Shown here: positions 26,801 to 33,626 of the stretch, in pieces
Numbering within the stretch: the stretch's first letter is position 1
Layout: each line of letters opens with the position of its first letter
From: a virus
Strand: one strand, 5' to 3'
IMG/VR virus record: IMGVR_UViG_3300040801_002617
Coordinates: 1 to 48,179 of that record
Length of the DNA: 48,179 bases
The notes under the pieces: model-generated
Seen by the model: only the letters and a program-made list of their open reading frames with translations
What the model was told of the DNA's origin: nothing
The model's database searches: none
Program-made: the position numbers and the translations under genes

Positions 26801-27719
26801 AGTAAATGGATATAATGTAGAAGAATTTAAAAATACAGACGAAGATAAAATACAAGAGATAGTTGAAAAATCTCCTTATTACAAAGCCACGTCTAATGAT
26901 GTAGATTGGGTTTCTAAAATAGAATTACAAGGAAAAGTCCAAAAATATGTAGATCATTCTATTTCAGTAACTTGTAATTTACCTAATAACGTAGATGTTG
27001 ATATAGTAGATAAAGTATACAGAAAAGGATGGGAAGTAGGATGTAAAGGGGTTACTGTTTATAGAGACGGTTCTCGTTCAGGTGTCCTTATATCATCTGA
27101 AAAGAAAGACAAGAAAGACAAGAAAGAAGAAGATAAAACTATAAATGAAATAATAAAAGATAGCAATGCGCCAAGGAGACCTAAAAAATTAGAATGTGAT
27201 ATAGTAAGATTTTCTAATAAAGGAGAAAAATGGATAGGATTTATAGGAGTTTTAGATGAAAGGCCATATGAAATATTCACCGGATTATTAGAATCTTTTC
27301 CAGTTCCTAATTATTTAGAAAAAGGGTATATTAAGAAATATAAAAATAAAGAAACAGGAGAAAAAAGATATGATTTCGTTTATATAGATAAAGAAGGATA
27401 TGAACAAGAAATACGTGGTTTATCGAGAGCTTTTAAAGAAGAATATTGGGATATTGCTAAAATGACATCTGCTGTATTGAGACACGGTATGCCTATTCCA
27501 TCGGTTATAAATCTTTTAGATACTTTACATATGGATGGACAATATGTAGGAACATGGAAAGCAGGTGTTAAAAGAATGCTAAAGAAATATATAAAAGACG
27601 GTGAAGATTTAGGAGAAGGTAAAAATATTTGTCCAGAATGTGGACAAGATAGTTTGACTTTTCAAGAAGGATGTGTACAGTGTATTAATCCAAAGTGTGG
27701 ATTTTCAAAATGCGGTTGA
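23817..27719 (+). CDS. nrdJ: Class II (B12-dependent) ribonucleotide reductase NrdJ with intein
   Basis: 1300 residues: 852 of NrdJ plus a 448-residue intein at 294-741. NrdJ marks are the ELAAGVWINKYALKD start, GSPMSGIGN, LSNCFV (Cys104), KRRGGVGHDLSHIRPKG, the active-site NPCGEIPLCPYDSC (split by the intein), APAGTTSMMSQTTSGIEP near 932-947, and a C-terminal cysteine cluster (CPECGQD...CVQCINPKCGFSKC) that recycles the disulfide. The enzyme reduces ribonucleotides with adenosylcobalamin and needs no oxygen. A PduO-type adenosyltransferase at 43969 could make the cofactor. Production requires splicing. Confidence 0.95.
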   Translation: MKSYKREEVLKMATEYFKGDELAAGVWINKYALKDSNGNIYEKTPDDMHERIANELYRIESKYPNPTSKEEIFETIKDFKYIIPQGSPMSGIGNNLQTVSLSNCFVVGNEADSYGGLMLTDQEQAQLMKRRGGVGHDLSHIRPKGTDVKNSALSSTGIVPFMERFSNTTREVAQDGRRGALMLSCSIEHPDSEDFIDAKMETGKVTGANVSVKITDEFMKSVNGDGKFIQKYPINSENPKIFKEINSKKLWRKIINNAWNSAEPGILFWDTVERESIPDLYSDYGYKTTSTNPCVVGDTLIAVADGRNYVKIKDLEKEGKDVPVYTLDNKGNIKIRKMRNPRITGYNQKIYKVNIEGGHSIRVTGNHKFRLKDGTYKQAEDLNIGDSLHVMTKWEASFKDIRKYENEGSDYYWLNNGEFGKHNSEHRMIYEELTGNKIEKGFVIHHKDFNSKNNKLDNLELLSKQEHDKKHGKLVEGENNPNFSNISNDDIILEFKKLTKKLKRRISYKDWRKHSKENNFPQYFSNWRKNSIGTVATLSKKIALELGYEYVDVDPRLVKTYEEALKNGYDSEINENKVLVKKICEECGEEFQVNYFKREISFCSHNCSLNYINKNEESKRKRSKSVNETYSKKSIDTKNKQVKIYSDLKFKLGRIPSLKEWENSCKEEKIPYRLKTKYGFKNYKEICENSDIYNHKVVSVEIDGNEDVYNGTVDEYHNFFTGFEEKTKNGKRKFININQLNCGEIPLCPYDSCRLLLINLYSYVENPFTDNSKFNFELFKKHVSIAMRYMDDIVDLEIEKVDKILEKIDSDPEDENIKKVEKELWYKIKKMAELGRRTGLGVTAEGDMLASMGFRYGSQEGNNFSELVHKTLAIEAYKSSCLMAKERGKFPIYDYNREVENPFIKRLINDCPELDTMLRENGRRNISLLTVAPAGTTSMMSQTTSGIEPVFLPVYRRRRKVNPNDKDVKITFVDEVGDSWEEYNVFHHKFLTWLEVNGYNVEEFKNTDEDKIQEIVEKSPYYKATSNDVDWVSKIELQGKVQKYVDHSISVTCNLPNNVDVDIVDKVYRKGWEVGCKGVTVYRDGSRSGVLISSEKKDKKDKKEEDKTINEIIKDSNAPRRPKKLECDIVRFSNKGEKWIGFIGVLDERPYEIFTGLLESFPVPNYLEKGYIKKYKNKETGEKRYDFVYIDKEGYEQEIRGLSRAFKEEYWDIAKMTSAVLRHGMPIPSVINLLDTLHMDGQYVGTWKAGVKRMLKKYIKDGEDLGEGKNICPECGQDSLTFQEGCVQCINPKCGFSKCG
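24696..26039 (+). mobile_element. Intein with HNH homing endonuclease inside nrdJ
   Basis: 448-residue intein from Cys294 to Asn741, inserted between Pro and Cys of the NPCGE active-site motif. Block A is CVVGDTLIAV, block B TGNHKF (364-369), endonuclease region SEHRMIYEELTGNKI and IHHKDFNSKNNKLDNLELL (about 424-463, HNH type), a C-x2-C...C-x3-C zinc site, block F DVYNGTVDEYHNFFTG, and INQLN before Cys+1. The residue before the final Asn is Leu instead of the usual His. Precise excision restores the RNR motif. Confidence 0.92.
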
Positions 27720-27729
27720 TTATTCAGAA

Positions 27730-27808
27730 ATTTTACATTTTTTAACATCCATAATTTAATATATAAATATAAAATAATTAAAATTTTGGACGTTAAAAAA
27801 TGTAAAAT
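27730..27808 (+). terminator. Large AT-rich inverted repeat after nrdJ
   Basis: Arms at 27731-27750 and 27788-27807 (TTTTACATTTTTTAACATCC against its complement) pair over 20 bp with a single mismatch, plus one extra pair on each side. The loop is about 36 bases. It lies 11 bases after the nrdJ stop and the right arm runs into the remnant start of the homing endonuclease gene. It could end nrdJ transcription or mark the insertion edge of the endonuclease. Confidence 0.5.
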
Positions 27809-27887
27809 ATGAAACAGCAGATGTGGTGGTAAACAATTTTCTTATAAAACTGGATGGTTTTCGAAGCATTTAAAAGAAGAACACGAT

Positions 27888-28799
27888 TTGGAGTTAAAAG
27901 ATTATGTTATCGAATATGAATTAGATGAAAAACCATTATGTAAGTGTGGCTGTGGAGAGGTTCCTAATTTTTATAGAGGTAAGTTTAAAGAGTATGTTAC
28001 AGAACATAACACTTTAAAATGGAAGAAGAAAAGATGGATAAAAGATAACGGATATCCAATGTGTCCTGTCTGTGTGAATATTATTGAAAAGTGGCACAGG
28101 GGCGTTCCAAACAAATACTGTTCAAAAGAATGTATGTATTCAGTTATTGATAATTTCAATCAAGAGAAAATAAGTAATAACATTAAAGAAAAATATGGTG
28201 TTGATAATGTTATGGAATTAGATTGGGTTAGAGAAAAACAGAAAAGAAACCTTCAAGAAAAGTACAAAAAAGATTTTATAAATATACAAAATAAGTTTAA
28301 ACAAACCAATTTAGAAAAGTATGGTGTAGAATATCCTCAAACTCTTACGAAGTTCAAAGATAAACAGATAGAGTCTATGATAAAGAATCATGGCGTTGAA
28401 CATTTTTCGAAGACAGAAAAATTCAGAAAAGATTCTAGTGACAGGATGTTTAAAAACAACCCTATGTTTGATCCGTTAGTTGCCGACAAGGCATCTAAGA
28501 CATATATACAGAATGTATTGTCAGGTAAGATAAAATTATATAAAATTAAGAAGTATAAAGATACTGATTTAAATTATCAGAGTTCGTATGAATATGAATT
28601 TTTAGAGTTGTGTGAGGAATTGGACATTCTTAATGATATTAAGAATGGTAATAGTTATGAATATCTGGATGAAGATAAAGATTTTGGTTTTAGGACATTG
28701 ACAGATTTCACATATAAACATATTGAGATAGAGATAAAGTCTGCTTGGATTTTGGAGAAGCAAGGTGGATGGGATAAAATTTATGCTAAGTTATGCTAA
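27888..28799 (+). CDS. Homing endonuclease, PD-(D/E)XK type (open part of broken gene)
   Basis: Open from a TTG; no ATG fits and the true start lies upstream beyond a nonsense codon. Contents are cysteine-rich zinc modules (CKCGCGE, CPVCVN, YCSKEC), three repeats around KYGV (KEKYGVDNVMEL, LEKYGVEYPQTL, KNHGVEHFSK), then a nuclease domain with YQSSYEYEFLELCEEL and TDFTYKHIEIEIKS (Asp and Glu-x-Lys). The last 30 residues are lost through a 10-bp duplication. Paralogue of 28945-29856 with richer G use, suggesting later arrival from elsewhere. Confidence 0.75.
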   Translation: MELKDYVIEYELDEKPLCKCGCGEVPNFYRGKFKEYVTEHNTLKWKKKRWIKDNGYPMCPVCVNIIEKWHRGVPNKYCSKECMYSVIDNFNQEKISNNIKEKYGVDNVMELDWVREKQKRNLQEKYKKDFINIQNKFKQTNLEKYGVEYPQTLTKFKDKQIESMIKNHGVEHFSKTEKFRKDSSDRMFKNNPMFDPLVADKASKTYIQNVLSGKIKLYKIKKYKDTDLNYQSSYEYEFLELCEELDILNDIKNGNSYEYLDEDKDFGFRTLTDFTYKHIEIEIKSAWILEKQGGWDKIYAKLC

Positions 28800-28800
28800 G
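28781..28800 (+). repeat. 10-bp tandem duplication causing frameshift
   Basis: TTATGCTAAG occurs twice without spacer. Removing one copy joins the frame of the endonuclease to its proper C-terminus, so the duplication is the inactivating lesion. Confidence 0.9.
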
Positions 28801-28944
28801 AAGAGGTCGGTTGAGGATAAAGGCAAAACTTACTCATTAATTTTAGATAAAAATTACGAAGAATTCTTAAAATGTATAAAATAATTTTCCTTGTAACATT
28901 CACTATTTATGATGATTGTTTTTATGAAAGTAGAGAATTTTTAA

Positions 28945-29856
28945 ATGATTTTAGAAGAATATACATACGTAAAATTAAACGGTAGAAATATCCCTTATTT
29001 TAAAGATAAGGGATATTTCGGCGTTAAAGATGATATAATCAAAGTAAGGACCGTGGATTTAAATCACGGAAGTTCCATTAAAATTTTGGTAAAATGTCAT
29101 TTATGTGGATTAGAAAAAAGAACAATATATTATAACTACAGGAAATGTGTAGATAAACATGGTTATTATACTTGTTCCAGAAAATGTTCACAAAACAAAA
29201 TAGAAAAAACTTGCATGGATAAATATGGCTGTCCAAATCCATTTCAAAACGAAGATATAAAAAAAAAGATAAAAAATACTTTGTTTGATAAATATGGAGT
29301 TTTTCATCCTATGTTATCAGAAGAAATAAAAAATAAATTAAAAGAAACTAATTTACAAAGATGGGGTTGCGAATGGGTATTTGAAAATGAAGAAGTACAA
29401 GAAAAAATATTTAAAACAATGATGCGTAAATATGGATGTAAATATGCATTACAGAATAAAGAATCTTGTGAAAAATTTATAAAAAATTGTGATTTCGATA
29501 AATTATTCAAAAATGCTATAAAAATTAAAAATTATAAAAATACAAAACTTTATTATCAAGGTTCATATGAATTGGATTTTTTAAAATTGTGTGAAAAATT
29601 AGGAATATTAAACAATATAAAAAACGGAAATATATATAATTATATTGAAGAAGATAAAAATTATGGATATAGAACTTTAACTGATTTTTCTTATGAAAAT
29701 TTAGAAATAGAAATAAAATCGAATTGGATATTAGAAAAACAAGGAGGAATAGAAAAATTAAATGCAAAAAGAAGAGCAGTGGAAAAACAAGATAAAAATT
29801 ATATTTTGATAATTGAAAAAACTTATGATGAATTTTTAAATAAAATAAAAAAATAA
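28945..29856 (+). CDS. Homing endonuclease, PD-(D/E)XK type, apparently intact
   Basis: 303 residues. Zinc site Cys51/Cys54/Cys77/Cys81, four repeats of the KYG type (MDKYGCPNPF, FDKYGVFHPM, LQRWGCEWVF, MRKYGCKYAL) that probably read DNA, and a nuclease domain from about 198 with YYQGSYELDFLKLCEK and catalytic Asp247, Glu256-x-Lys258 (TDFSYENLEIEIKS). Intact version of the broken neighbour. Freestanding homing endonucleases close to an intein-bearing nrdJ may cut the same or neighbouring alleles. Confidence 0.8.
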   Translation: MILEEYTYVKLNGRNIPYFKDKGYFGVKDDIIKVRTVDLNHGSSIKILVKCHLCGLEKRTIYYNYRKCVDKHGYYTCSRKCSQNKIEKTCMDKYGCPNPFQNEDIKKKIKNTLFDKYGVFHPMLSEEIKNKLKETNLQRWGCEWVFENEEVQEKIFKTMMRKYGCKYALQNKESCEKFIKNCDFDKLFKNAIKIKNYKNTKLYYQGSYELDFLKLCEKLGILNNIKNGNIYNYIEEDKNYGYRTLTDFSYENLEIEIKSNWILEKQGGIEKLNAKRRAVEKQDKNYILIIEKTYDEFLNKIKK

Positions 29857-29866
29857 TAATATCATT

Positions 29867-30097
29867 ATGAAAAATAACAAATACGAAAAAGAATTACAAG
29901 AATTAGATTTAATAGAAAGAAGATTAGGATTAGCATTTAAACTAAAGGATTTTAAATATGATTTTGATATTCGTGGCAAAAAATGCCAAATATTTAGTGA
30001 TGAATGGATAATAAAAAATATAATGAAATATGATATAAAAGATTTGAATAAAAATTTAGAGGAACCGAAAAAAGGAGAATGTGGTTGTAATTGTTAA
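29867..30097 (+). CDS. Hypothetical protein with Cys-rich end, 76 aa
   Basis: Small protein, helical at first (ELQELDLIERRLGLAFKLKD), ending in GECGCNC, which may bind metal or form a disulfide. It starts 10 bases after the homing endonuclease gene. Not recognised. Confidence 0.6.
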   Translation: MKNNKYEKELQELDLIERRLGLAFKLKDFKYDFDIRGKKCQIFSDEWIIKNIMKYDIKDLNKNLEEPKKGECGCNC

Positions 30098-30108
30098 AAG
30101 TTTTAATT

Positions 30109-30423
30109 ATGAAAAAATTAACTAAACAAGAAATATATTATGAATTGAATTCAATCCTCTTAAAAAGGAGAATGATTGATGTTCCAATTGATTTCGAAAA
30201 TAACACTTTTACAGATAATTTTTTGGAAGTTGTTGGACATGCGAGGATTTTGGAATATAAAATATATTACAAAAATTACAAAAGACCAATAAAAGATCTT
30301 AGAAGAATATATCTTTTGTTAGAAAAATACATACAACATGAAAAAAGAATTTTATTGCAATATAGGAAAAATTTAGATGAATTAACAAAATATGATGAAA
30401 ATTACAAAGACGAAGATGAGTGA
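30109..30423 (+). CDS. Hypothetical helical protein, 104 aa
   Basis: The ATG start at 30109 in the context TAATTATG is preferred to an upstream TTG at 30091. All-helical and basic, with no recognised motif. Its end overlaps the next gene (ATGAGTGA). Confidence 0.6.
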   Translation: MKKLTKQEIYYELNSILLKRRMIDVPIDFENNTFTDNFLEVVGHARILEYKIYYKNYKRPIKDLRRIYLLLEKYIQHEKRILLQYRKNLDELTKYDENYKDEDE

Positions 30424-30694
30424 ACAATTAATATTAGTGTTTTATATCAATGTAGAAGGATTGTCTAGACTACAAGCCAATGAATATATAGAAAGTATTT
30501 ATACTTTACATAAAGAAAATGGTTTTTATAATATCTTTTTGCCAGTTAATGATCAGAAAACAAAAGTAGAATTATTGTGTACAAAAGAGTTAGATCCTAT
30601 TTCAAAAGAAAAAGTCGATAAAATGTATGAGAAAATTAACGATTTATATTGTGATGAAGTAGAAAGAAGAAAAAGAAAAATAAGAAAATTATGA
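30416..30694 (+). CDS. Hypothetical protein, 92 aa
   Basis: Start chosen at MSEQLILVFYINVEG, which overlaps the upstream stop. The alternating strand-helix pattern (LILVFYINVEGLSRLQANEY) suggests a small ferredoxin-like fold. Ends in RRKRKIRKL, whose DNA forms the A-rich leader of the RlmN-like gene with ATGA overlap. Confidence 0.6.
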   Translation: MSEQLILVFYINVEGLSRLQANEYIESIYTLHKENGFYNIFLPVNDQKTKVELLCTKELDPISKEKVDKMYEKINDLYCDEVERRKRKIRKL

Positions 30695-31476
30695 AAGAAA
30701 TAAGAAGTAAAGAATTTTCAAATGGTAAAGTTTATGCATTAGAATTGAACGATGGATTTTTAGTAGAAACTACAGATACATTCTTACCATTTTATACAAA
30801 AGATTCTATAGGAGAAAAACAAAATTTTTTAAAAGATTATGAAATAGGAGACAGATCAGAAAGATGGATGATAGGCGTTTCGGTTATGTCTGGTTGTCCG
30901 GTAAGGTGTAAATTTTGTGCAACTGGGCAAATGAAAAAATGGAGAAATCTAACAAGCGACGAAATAATTGAACAAGTAGAATTTATAATAAACTCAAATC
31001 CCGAATTTAATCCTAAAAATTCAAAGGAATTTAAAATAAATTACACAAGAATGGGAGAACCTTTTTTAAATATAGAAAATGTTAAAAAGGCAATAAATAT
31101 TATCAATAAAAAATATTCAAATGTACATCATTATGTTTCTACTATAGGTATAAAAGGAAGTGATTTTTCATGGATAAAAAATAATATAACATTACAATTA
31201 AGTTTACATTCACTAGAAGAAGAAAGGAGAGATTGGTTAATACCTTATAAGAAAAAATTAAAAATAAAAGAATTAGGAGAAATAAGAACAAATAGTAATT
31301 TAAAAACAACTTTAAATTTAACTTTAGTGGATGAAAAAGACTTTGATATTGATTTATTAACTAAATATTTCGATAAAGAATATTTTTTTGTAAAAATATC
31401 TCCTATTAACGAGAATGAATATTGTGTATTAAATGATATAGGAAAAGGTATAATAGATGGTAAAAATTTAATTTAA
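30691..31476 (+). CDS. RlmN-like radical SAM protein, lacking its C-terminal catalytic segment
   Basis: 261 residues. Cluster motif CPVRCKFCATGQ, then RMGEPFLN, YVSTIGI and LQLSLHSLEEERRDWLIP, in the order seen in RlmN/Cfr enzymes, which methylate adenine C2 (RlmN) or C8 (Cfr) in rRNA or tRNA. The N-terminal RNA-binding helical domain is short or absent. It stops at the end of the barrel (VKISPINENEYCVLNDIG...KNLI), before the region holding the second catalytic Cys (AACGQL). That segment occurs in a separate ORF at 31794-31916. Confidence 0.8.
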   Translation: MKEIRSKEFSNGKVYALELNDGFLVETTDTFLPFYTKDSIGEKQNFLKDYEIGDRSERWMIGVSVMSGCPVRCKFCATGQMKKWRNLTSDEIIEQVEFIINSNPEFNPKNSKEFKINYTRMGEPFLNIENVKKAINIINKKYSNVHHYVSTIGIKGSDFSWIKNNITLQLSLHSLEEERRDWLIPYKKKLKIKELGEIRTNSNLKTTLNLTLVDEKDFDIDLLTKYFDKEYFFVKISPINENEYCVLNDIGKGIIDGKNLI

Positions 31477-31496
31477 TTTTTTTTAAATTTTATTTT

Positions 31497-31504
31497 TATA
31501 TATA
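31497..31504 (+). promoter_or_regulatory. Candidate late promoter TATATATA box
   Basis: TATATATA 20 bases before the 31525 ATG, in the same setting as at 16866 and 33598. The inserted gene thus brings its own putative promoter. Confidence 0.35.
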
Positions 31505-31524
31505 GATAAAAATAAATAATTTAG

Positions 31525-31779
31525 ATGAAAAATATTAAAAGTTTTGAACAAATGGTTAATGAAAACCTAAAACAAGAAGATGCCGAAAAAGCATTAAAAG
31601 ACATTTTTAAGAAAAAAGGAGGAAAAGTTAATGACGAATACTTAAAAGACATATGGAAAGAAGGTTCTACACTAAGAAATTTATATGGAAAATCAGCTTT
31701 TGATAAGGTTTGGGACAAAAATGTCAAAAATGGCAATATAACAACAGAAGATGGTAAAACATGGGAATGGAAAAAATAA
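31525..31779 (+). CDS. Small protein with capsid-targeting-like N-terminus, 84 aa
   Basis: The N-terminus MKNIKSFEQMVNE resembles the capsid-targeting sequence of T4 internal proteins (MKTYQEFIAE in IPIII). The remaining 70 residues are charged and compact (ALKDIFKKKGGKVNDEYLKD), ending WEWKK. It interrupts the two halves of the RlmN-like gene and has a TATATATA box upstream. Suggested role: packaged internal head protein; this is inference. Confidence 0.6.
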   Translation: MKNIKSFEQMVNENLKQEDAEKALKDIFKKKGGKVNDEYLKDIWKEGSTLRNLYGKSAFDKVWDKNVKNGNITTEDGKTWEWKK

Positions 31780-31793
31780 AAAAATATTAAATT

Positions 31794-31916
31794 ATGGAAA
31801 AAATTAAACAACAATTAGAACAGTCTGGTTATGATTATGCTGTAGCTATAGCAACACAATCCGAAATAGATAATAAAGCTGCATGTGGACAACTATCAAT
31901 CATAACAGAAAAATAA
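31794..31916 (+). CDS. RlmN-like C-terminal segment (AACGQL), 40 aa
   Basis: Starts at an ATG in AAATTATG context. Sequence includes LEQSGYDYAVAIATQSEID and NKAACGQLSIITEK. In RlmN/Cfr the C-terminus has the same DI-x-AACGQL motif, in which the cysteine forms the covalent intermediate with the methyl-modified RNA. Here it is Cys31. It is out on its own, 317 bases after the stop of the RlmN-like ORF, with the 31525 gene in between. Either the gene was split by an insertion and is dead, or the enzyme works in two pieces. Confidence 0.7.
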   Translation: MEKIKQQLEQSGYDYAVAIATQSEIDNKAACGQLSIITEK

Positions 31917-31922
31917 AAATAT

Positions 31923-32687
31923 ATGAAAAATTTACTAAAAAAGTATCATCCCGAAGGTGTTAGAGTTGTGGGTACTTATAATTGTAAAAGAAATTGTAAA
32001 TTTTGCTATCAAAAAAGTAGAAAATCTGATGTACTTTCTTTAAATAAATATAACAGCATTTTACAAGAAATGATGGAAAATAAATTTAATCCAATTTATT
32101 TTACTTTTCAAGGAGGAGAAATATCTGATTATCCTGACGAATCTTATGAATGGATAAAATCGACAGATAAATTTTTTCCACAAGTTTTTAGAAAATCTAT
32201 AACAAGTAATGGATTAGGTGATATAGATTATTATAAAGACTCTAAATTGATAGGCATAACACACATAACTTTTTCTTTACATAATTCTAATTTTAAAGAA
32301 GTAGAAGAAAAATTATTAATATTAAAAAACGATGGTTTCTTTACTGTTAGAGTAAATTGTTTTTTAGATTTTGATAACGTAGATAATGTAAAATATGTTT
32401 TTGAATTTTGTTCAAAAAATAATATACAATTAACATTATGTGAAGATTTAAGATTAGATCAAAAAGTCGACAAATTAAAATCTGAATCTTTTCTTTTAGA
32501 AAATAAAATAATAGACGATTCGTATAATTTAGATATATATAAACATCAAACAATTTTTTCAAGTATTAAAAATAATTATAGGTTTTGGGTATATAAGCAC
32601 TTAGACCATTATGATTATAATAATATAATAATAAAACCAGACGGTGATATTACAATGACATTTGATGATATAATAAATTCAAAATAA
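31923..32687 (+). CDS. Radical SAM protein, MoaA/AnSME-like
   Basis: 254 residues. Cluster motif YNCKRNCKFCYQKS (Cys at about 20, 24, 27), SAM-binding TFQGGEISDYP and later strands ITHITFSLHN and FFTVRVNCFLD. No extra C-terminal iron-sulfur SPASM domain. The substrate is unknown. It is followed by a methyltransferase-like gene (3-base gap), so both may modify one target. Confidence 0.8.
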   Translation: MKNLLKKYHPEGVRVVGTYNCKRNCKFCYQKSRKSDVLSLNKYNSILQEMMENKFNPIYFTFQGGEISDYPDESYEWIKSTDKFFPQVFRKSITSNGLGDIDYYKDSKLIGITHITFSLHNSNFKEVEEKLLILKNDGFFTVRVNCFLDFDNVDNVKYVFEFCSKNNIQLTLCEDLRLDQKVDKLKSESFLLENKIIDDSYNLDIYKHQTIFSSIKNNYRFWVYKHLDHYDYNNIIIKPDGDITMTFDDIINSK

Positions 32688-32690
32688 ATT

Positions 32691-33113
32691 ATGAAATTAG
32701 ATTTCGGTTCTGGTTATAATCCGAAAAAAGGATATTTTTCTTGTGACATATATGGTTATGTAGATTATTATTTCGATCCATTAAAATATAAAATTGATTG
32801 TGATAACAATTTATTCGAAGAGATAAATTGTAGAAATGTTATACATCATATAAAAGATATTGAAAAACTAACAAAAGAATTTAAAAGAGTTCTTAGACCA
32901 CAAGGAATAATTAATATAATCGAATGTAGAGAAGAAAATTATTCTGAAAATTATTATTTAGATTATCTTTGGTACAGATTTATAATACCTAGAAAGGAAA
33001 TTTGGTTTTCTAATAGATATAGAAATTATAGTGAAATATTTAAAAAGTATTTTAAGTTTGAACATTATGAAGTATCAAACGAAAAAGAATTTTATAAATT
33101 TTCTTGTCGATAA
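32691..33113 (+). CDS. Class I SAM-dependent methyltransferase-like protein
   Basis: 140 residues. LDFGSGYNPKKGYFSCDIYG is motif I, followed by NVIHHIKDIEKLTKEFKRVL and RPQGIINIIE, the pattern of small-molecule methyltransferases (Methyltransf_11). It is shorter than usual and lacks the first helix before motif I. It follows the radical SAM gene closely. The substrate is unknown. Confidence 0.75.
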   Translation: MKLDFGSGYNPKKGYFSCDIYGYVDYYFDPLKYKIDCDNNLFEEINCRNVIHHIKDIEKLTKEFKRVLRPQGIINIIECREENYSENYYLDYLWYRFIIPRKEIWFSNRYRNYSEIFKKYFKFEHYEVSNEKEFYKFSCR

Positions 33114-33129
33114 AATTTAATGGCGATTT

Positions 33130-33570
33130 TTATAATTTTTCTAAAAATTTATAATATTTATCAGAAACAAAATTCTTGCCTTCTAAAATAAAATCTTTAT
33201 ATTCATAATCTATTTCTAATTTATTTTTAGATACCCATTCCTCTGCTGCGATATAAACTATGGCGCCTTTTATATTTCCGTTTTTCAATTTTATTGGAAC
33301 ATTTTTTCTACTATAATGTTTAGGATAACCTTCGAATTTGTCTAATAATTTTAGATCATTTTCGTTTATTTGATAAAGAACTCCTTCTACTAATTCATTT
33401 TCAGAATCTATTATATTAGCAAAGCCTTTGGTAGGATTCTTACCGCTCTTTTTATTTATAACTAATTTATAATTTTCCAATATGCCTACTTCTTCATTAT
33501 AAAAATTTATATTTCTTGATTTCATTCTATTCAATGACATATTTGATCCGTATGCAAAATAATTTATCAT
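33130..33570 (-). CDS. Gamma-glutamylcyclotransferase-like (GGCT/AIG2) protein
   Basis: 146 residues. N-terminal YFAYGSNMSLNRM is the GGCT signature, and DKFEGYPKHYSR contains the expected catalytic-type Glu. The family forms 5-oxoproline from gamma-glutamyl amines or peptides; phage members are poorly studied. Only minus-strand gene in a plus-strand area besides 35037-35321; it converges with the methyltransferase gene 16 bases away. Start in AAATTATG. Confidence 0.85.
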   Translation of the reverse strand: MINYFAYGSNMSLNRMKSRNINFYNEEVGILENYKLVINKKSGKNPTKGFANIIDSENELVEGVLYQINENDLKLLDKFEGYPKHYSRKNVPIKLKNGNIKGAIVYIAAEEWVSKNKLEIDYEYKDFILEGKNFVSDKYYKFLEKL

Positions 33571-33597
33571 AATTTAAAAAACAAGGTTTATTTTTTT

Positions 33598-33605
33598 TAT
33601 ATATA
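33598..33605 (+). promoter_or_regulatory. Candidate late promoter TATATATA box
   Basis: TATATATA within ttttttttatatatacataaa, 21 bases before the 33627 ATG. The region is also the leader of the divergent GGCT gene, so direction is assigned by spacing only. Confidence 0.35.
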
Positions 33606-33626
33606 CATAAAAACAATTTTTCTAAA

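Larger units (their letters stand above)
27783..28884 (+). pseudogene. Decayed homing endonuclease gene (full locus)
   Basis: The full gene can be traced from about 27783 to 28884. In the same frame as the 27888 ORF, a TGA at 27810-27812 interrupts a zinc-finger sequence (KKCKI-stop-NSRCGGKQFSYK) where a cysteine codon is expected. At the 3' end the 10-mer TTATGCTAAG is present twice (28781-28800), which shifts the frame. Behind it the other frame reads AKKRSVEDKGKTYSLILDKN, matching the paralogue's AKRRAVEKQDKNYILIIEKT. Confidence 0.75.
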
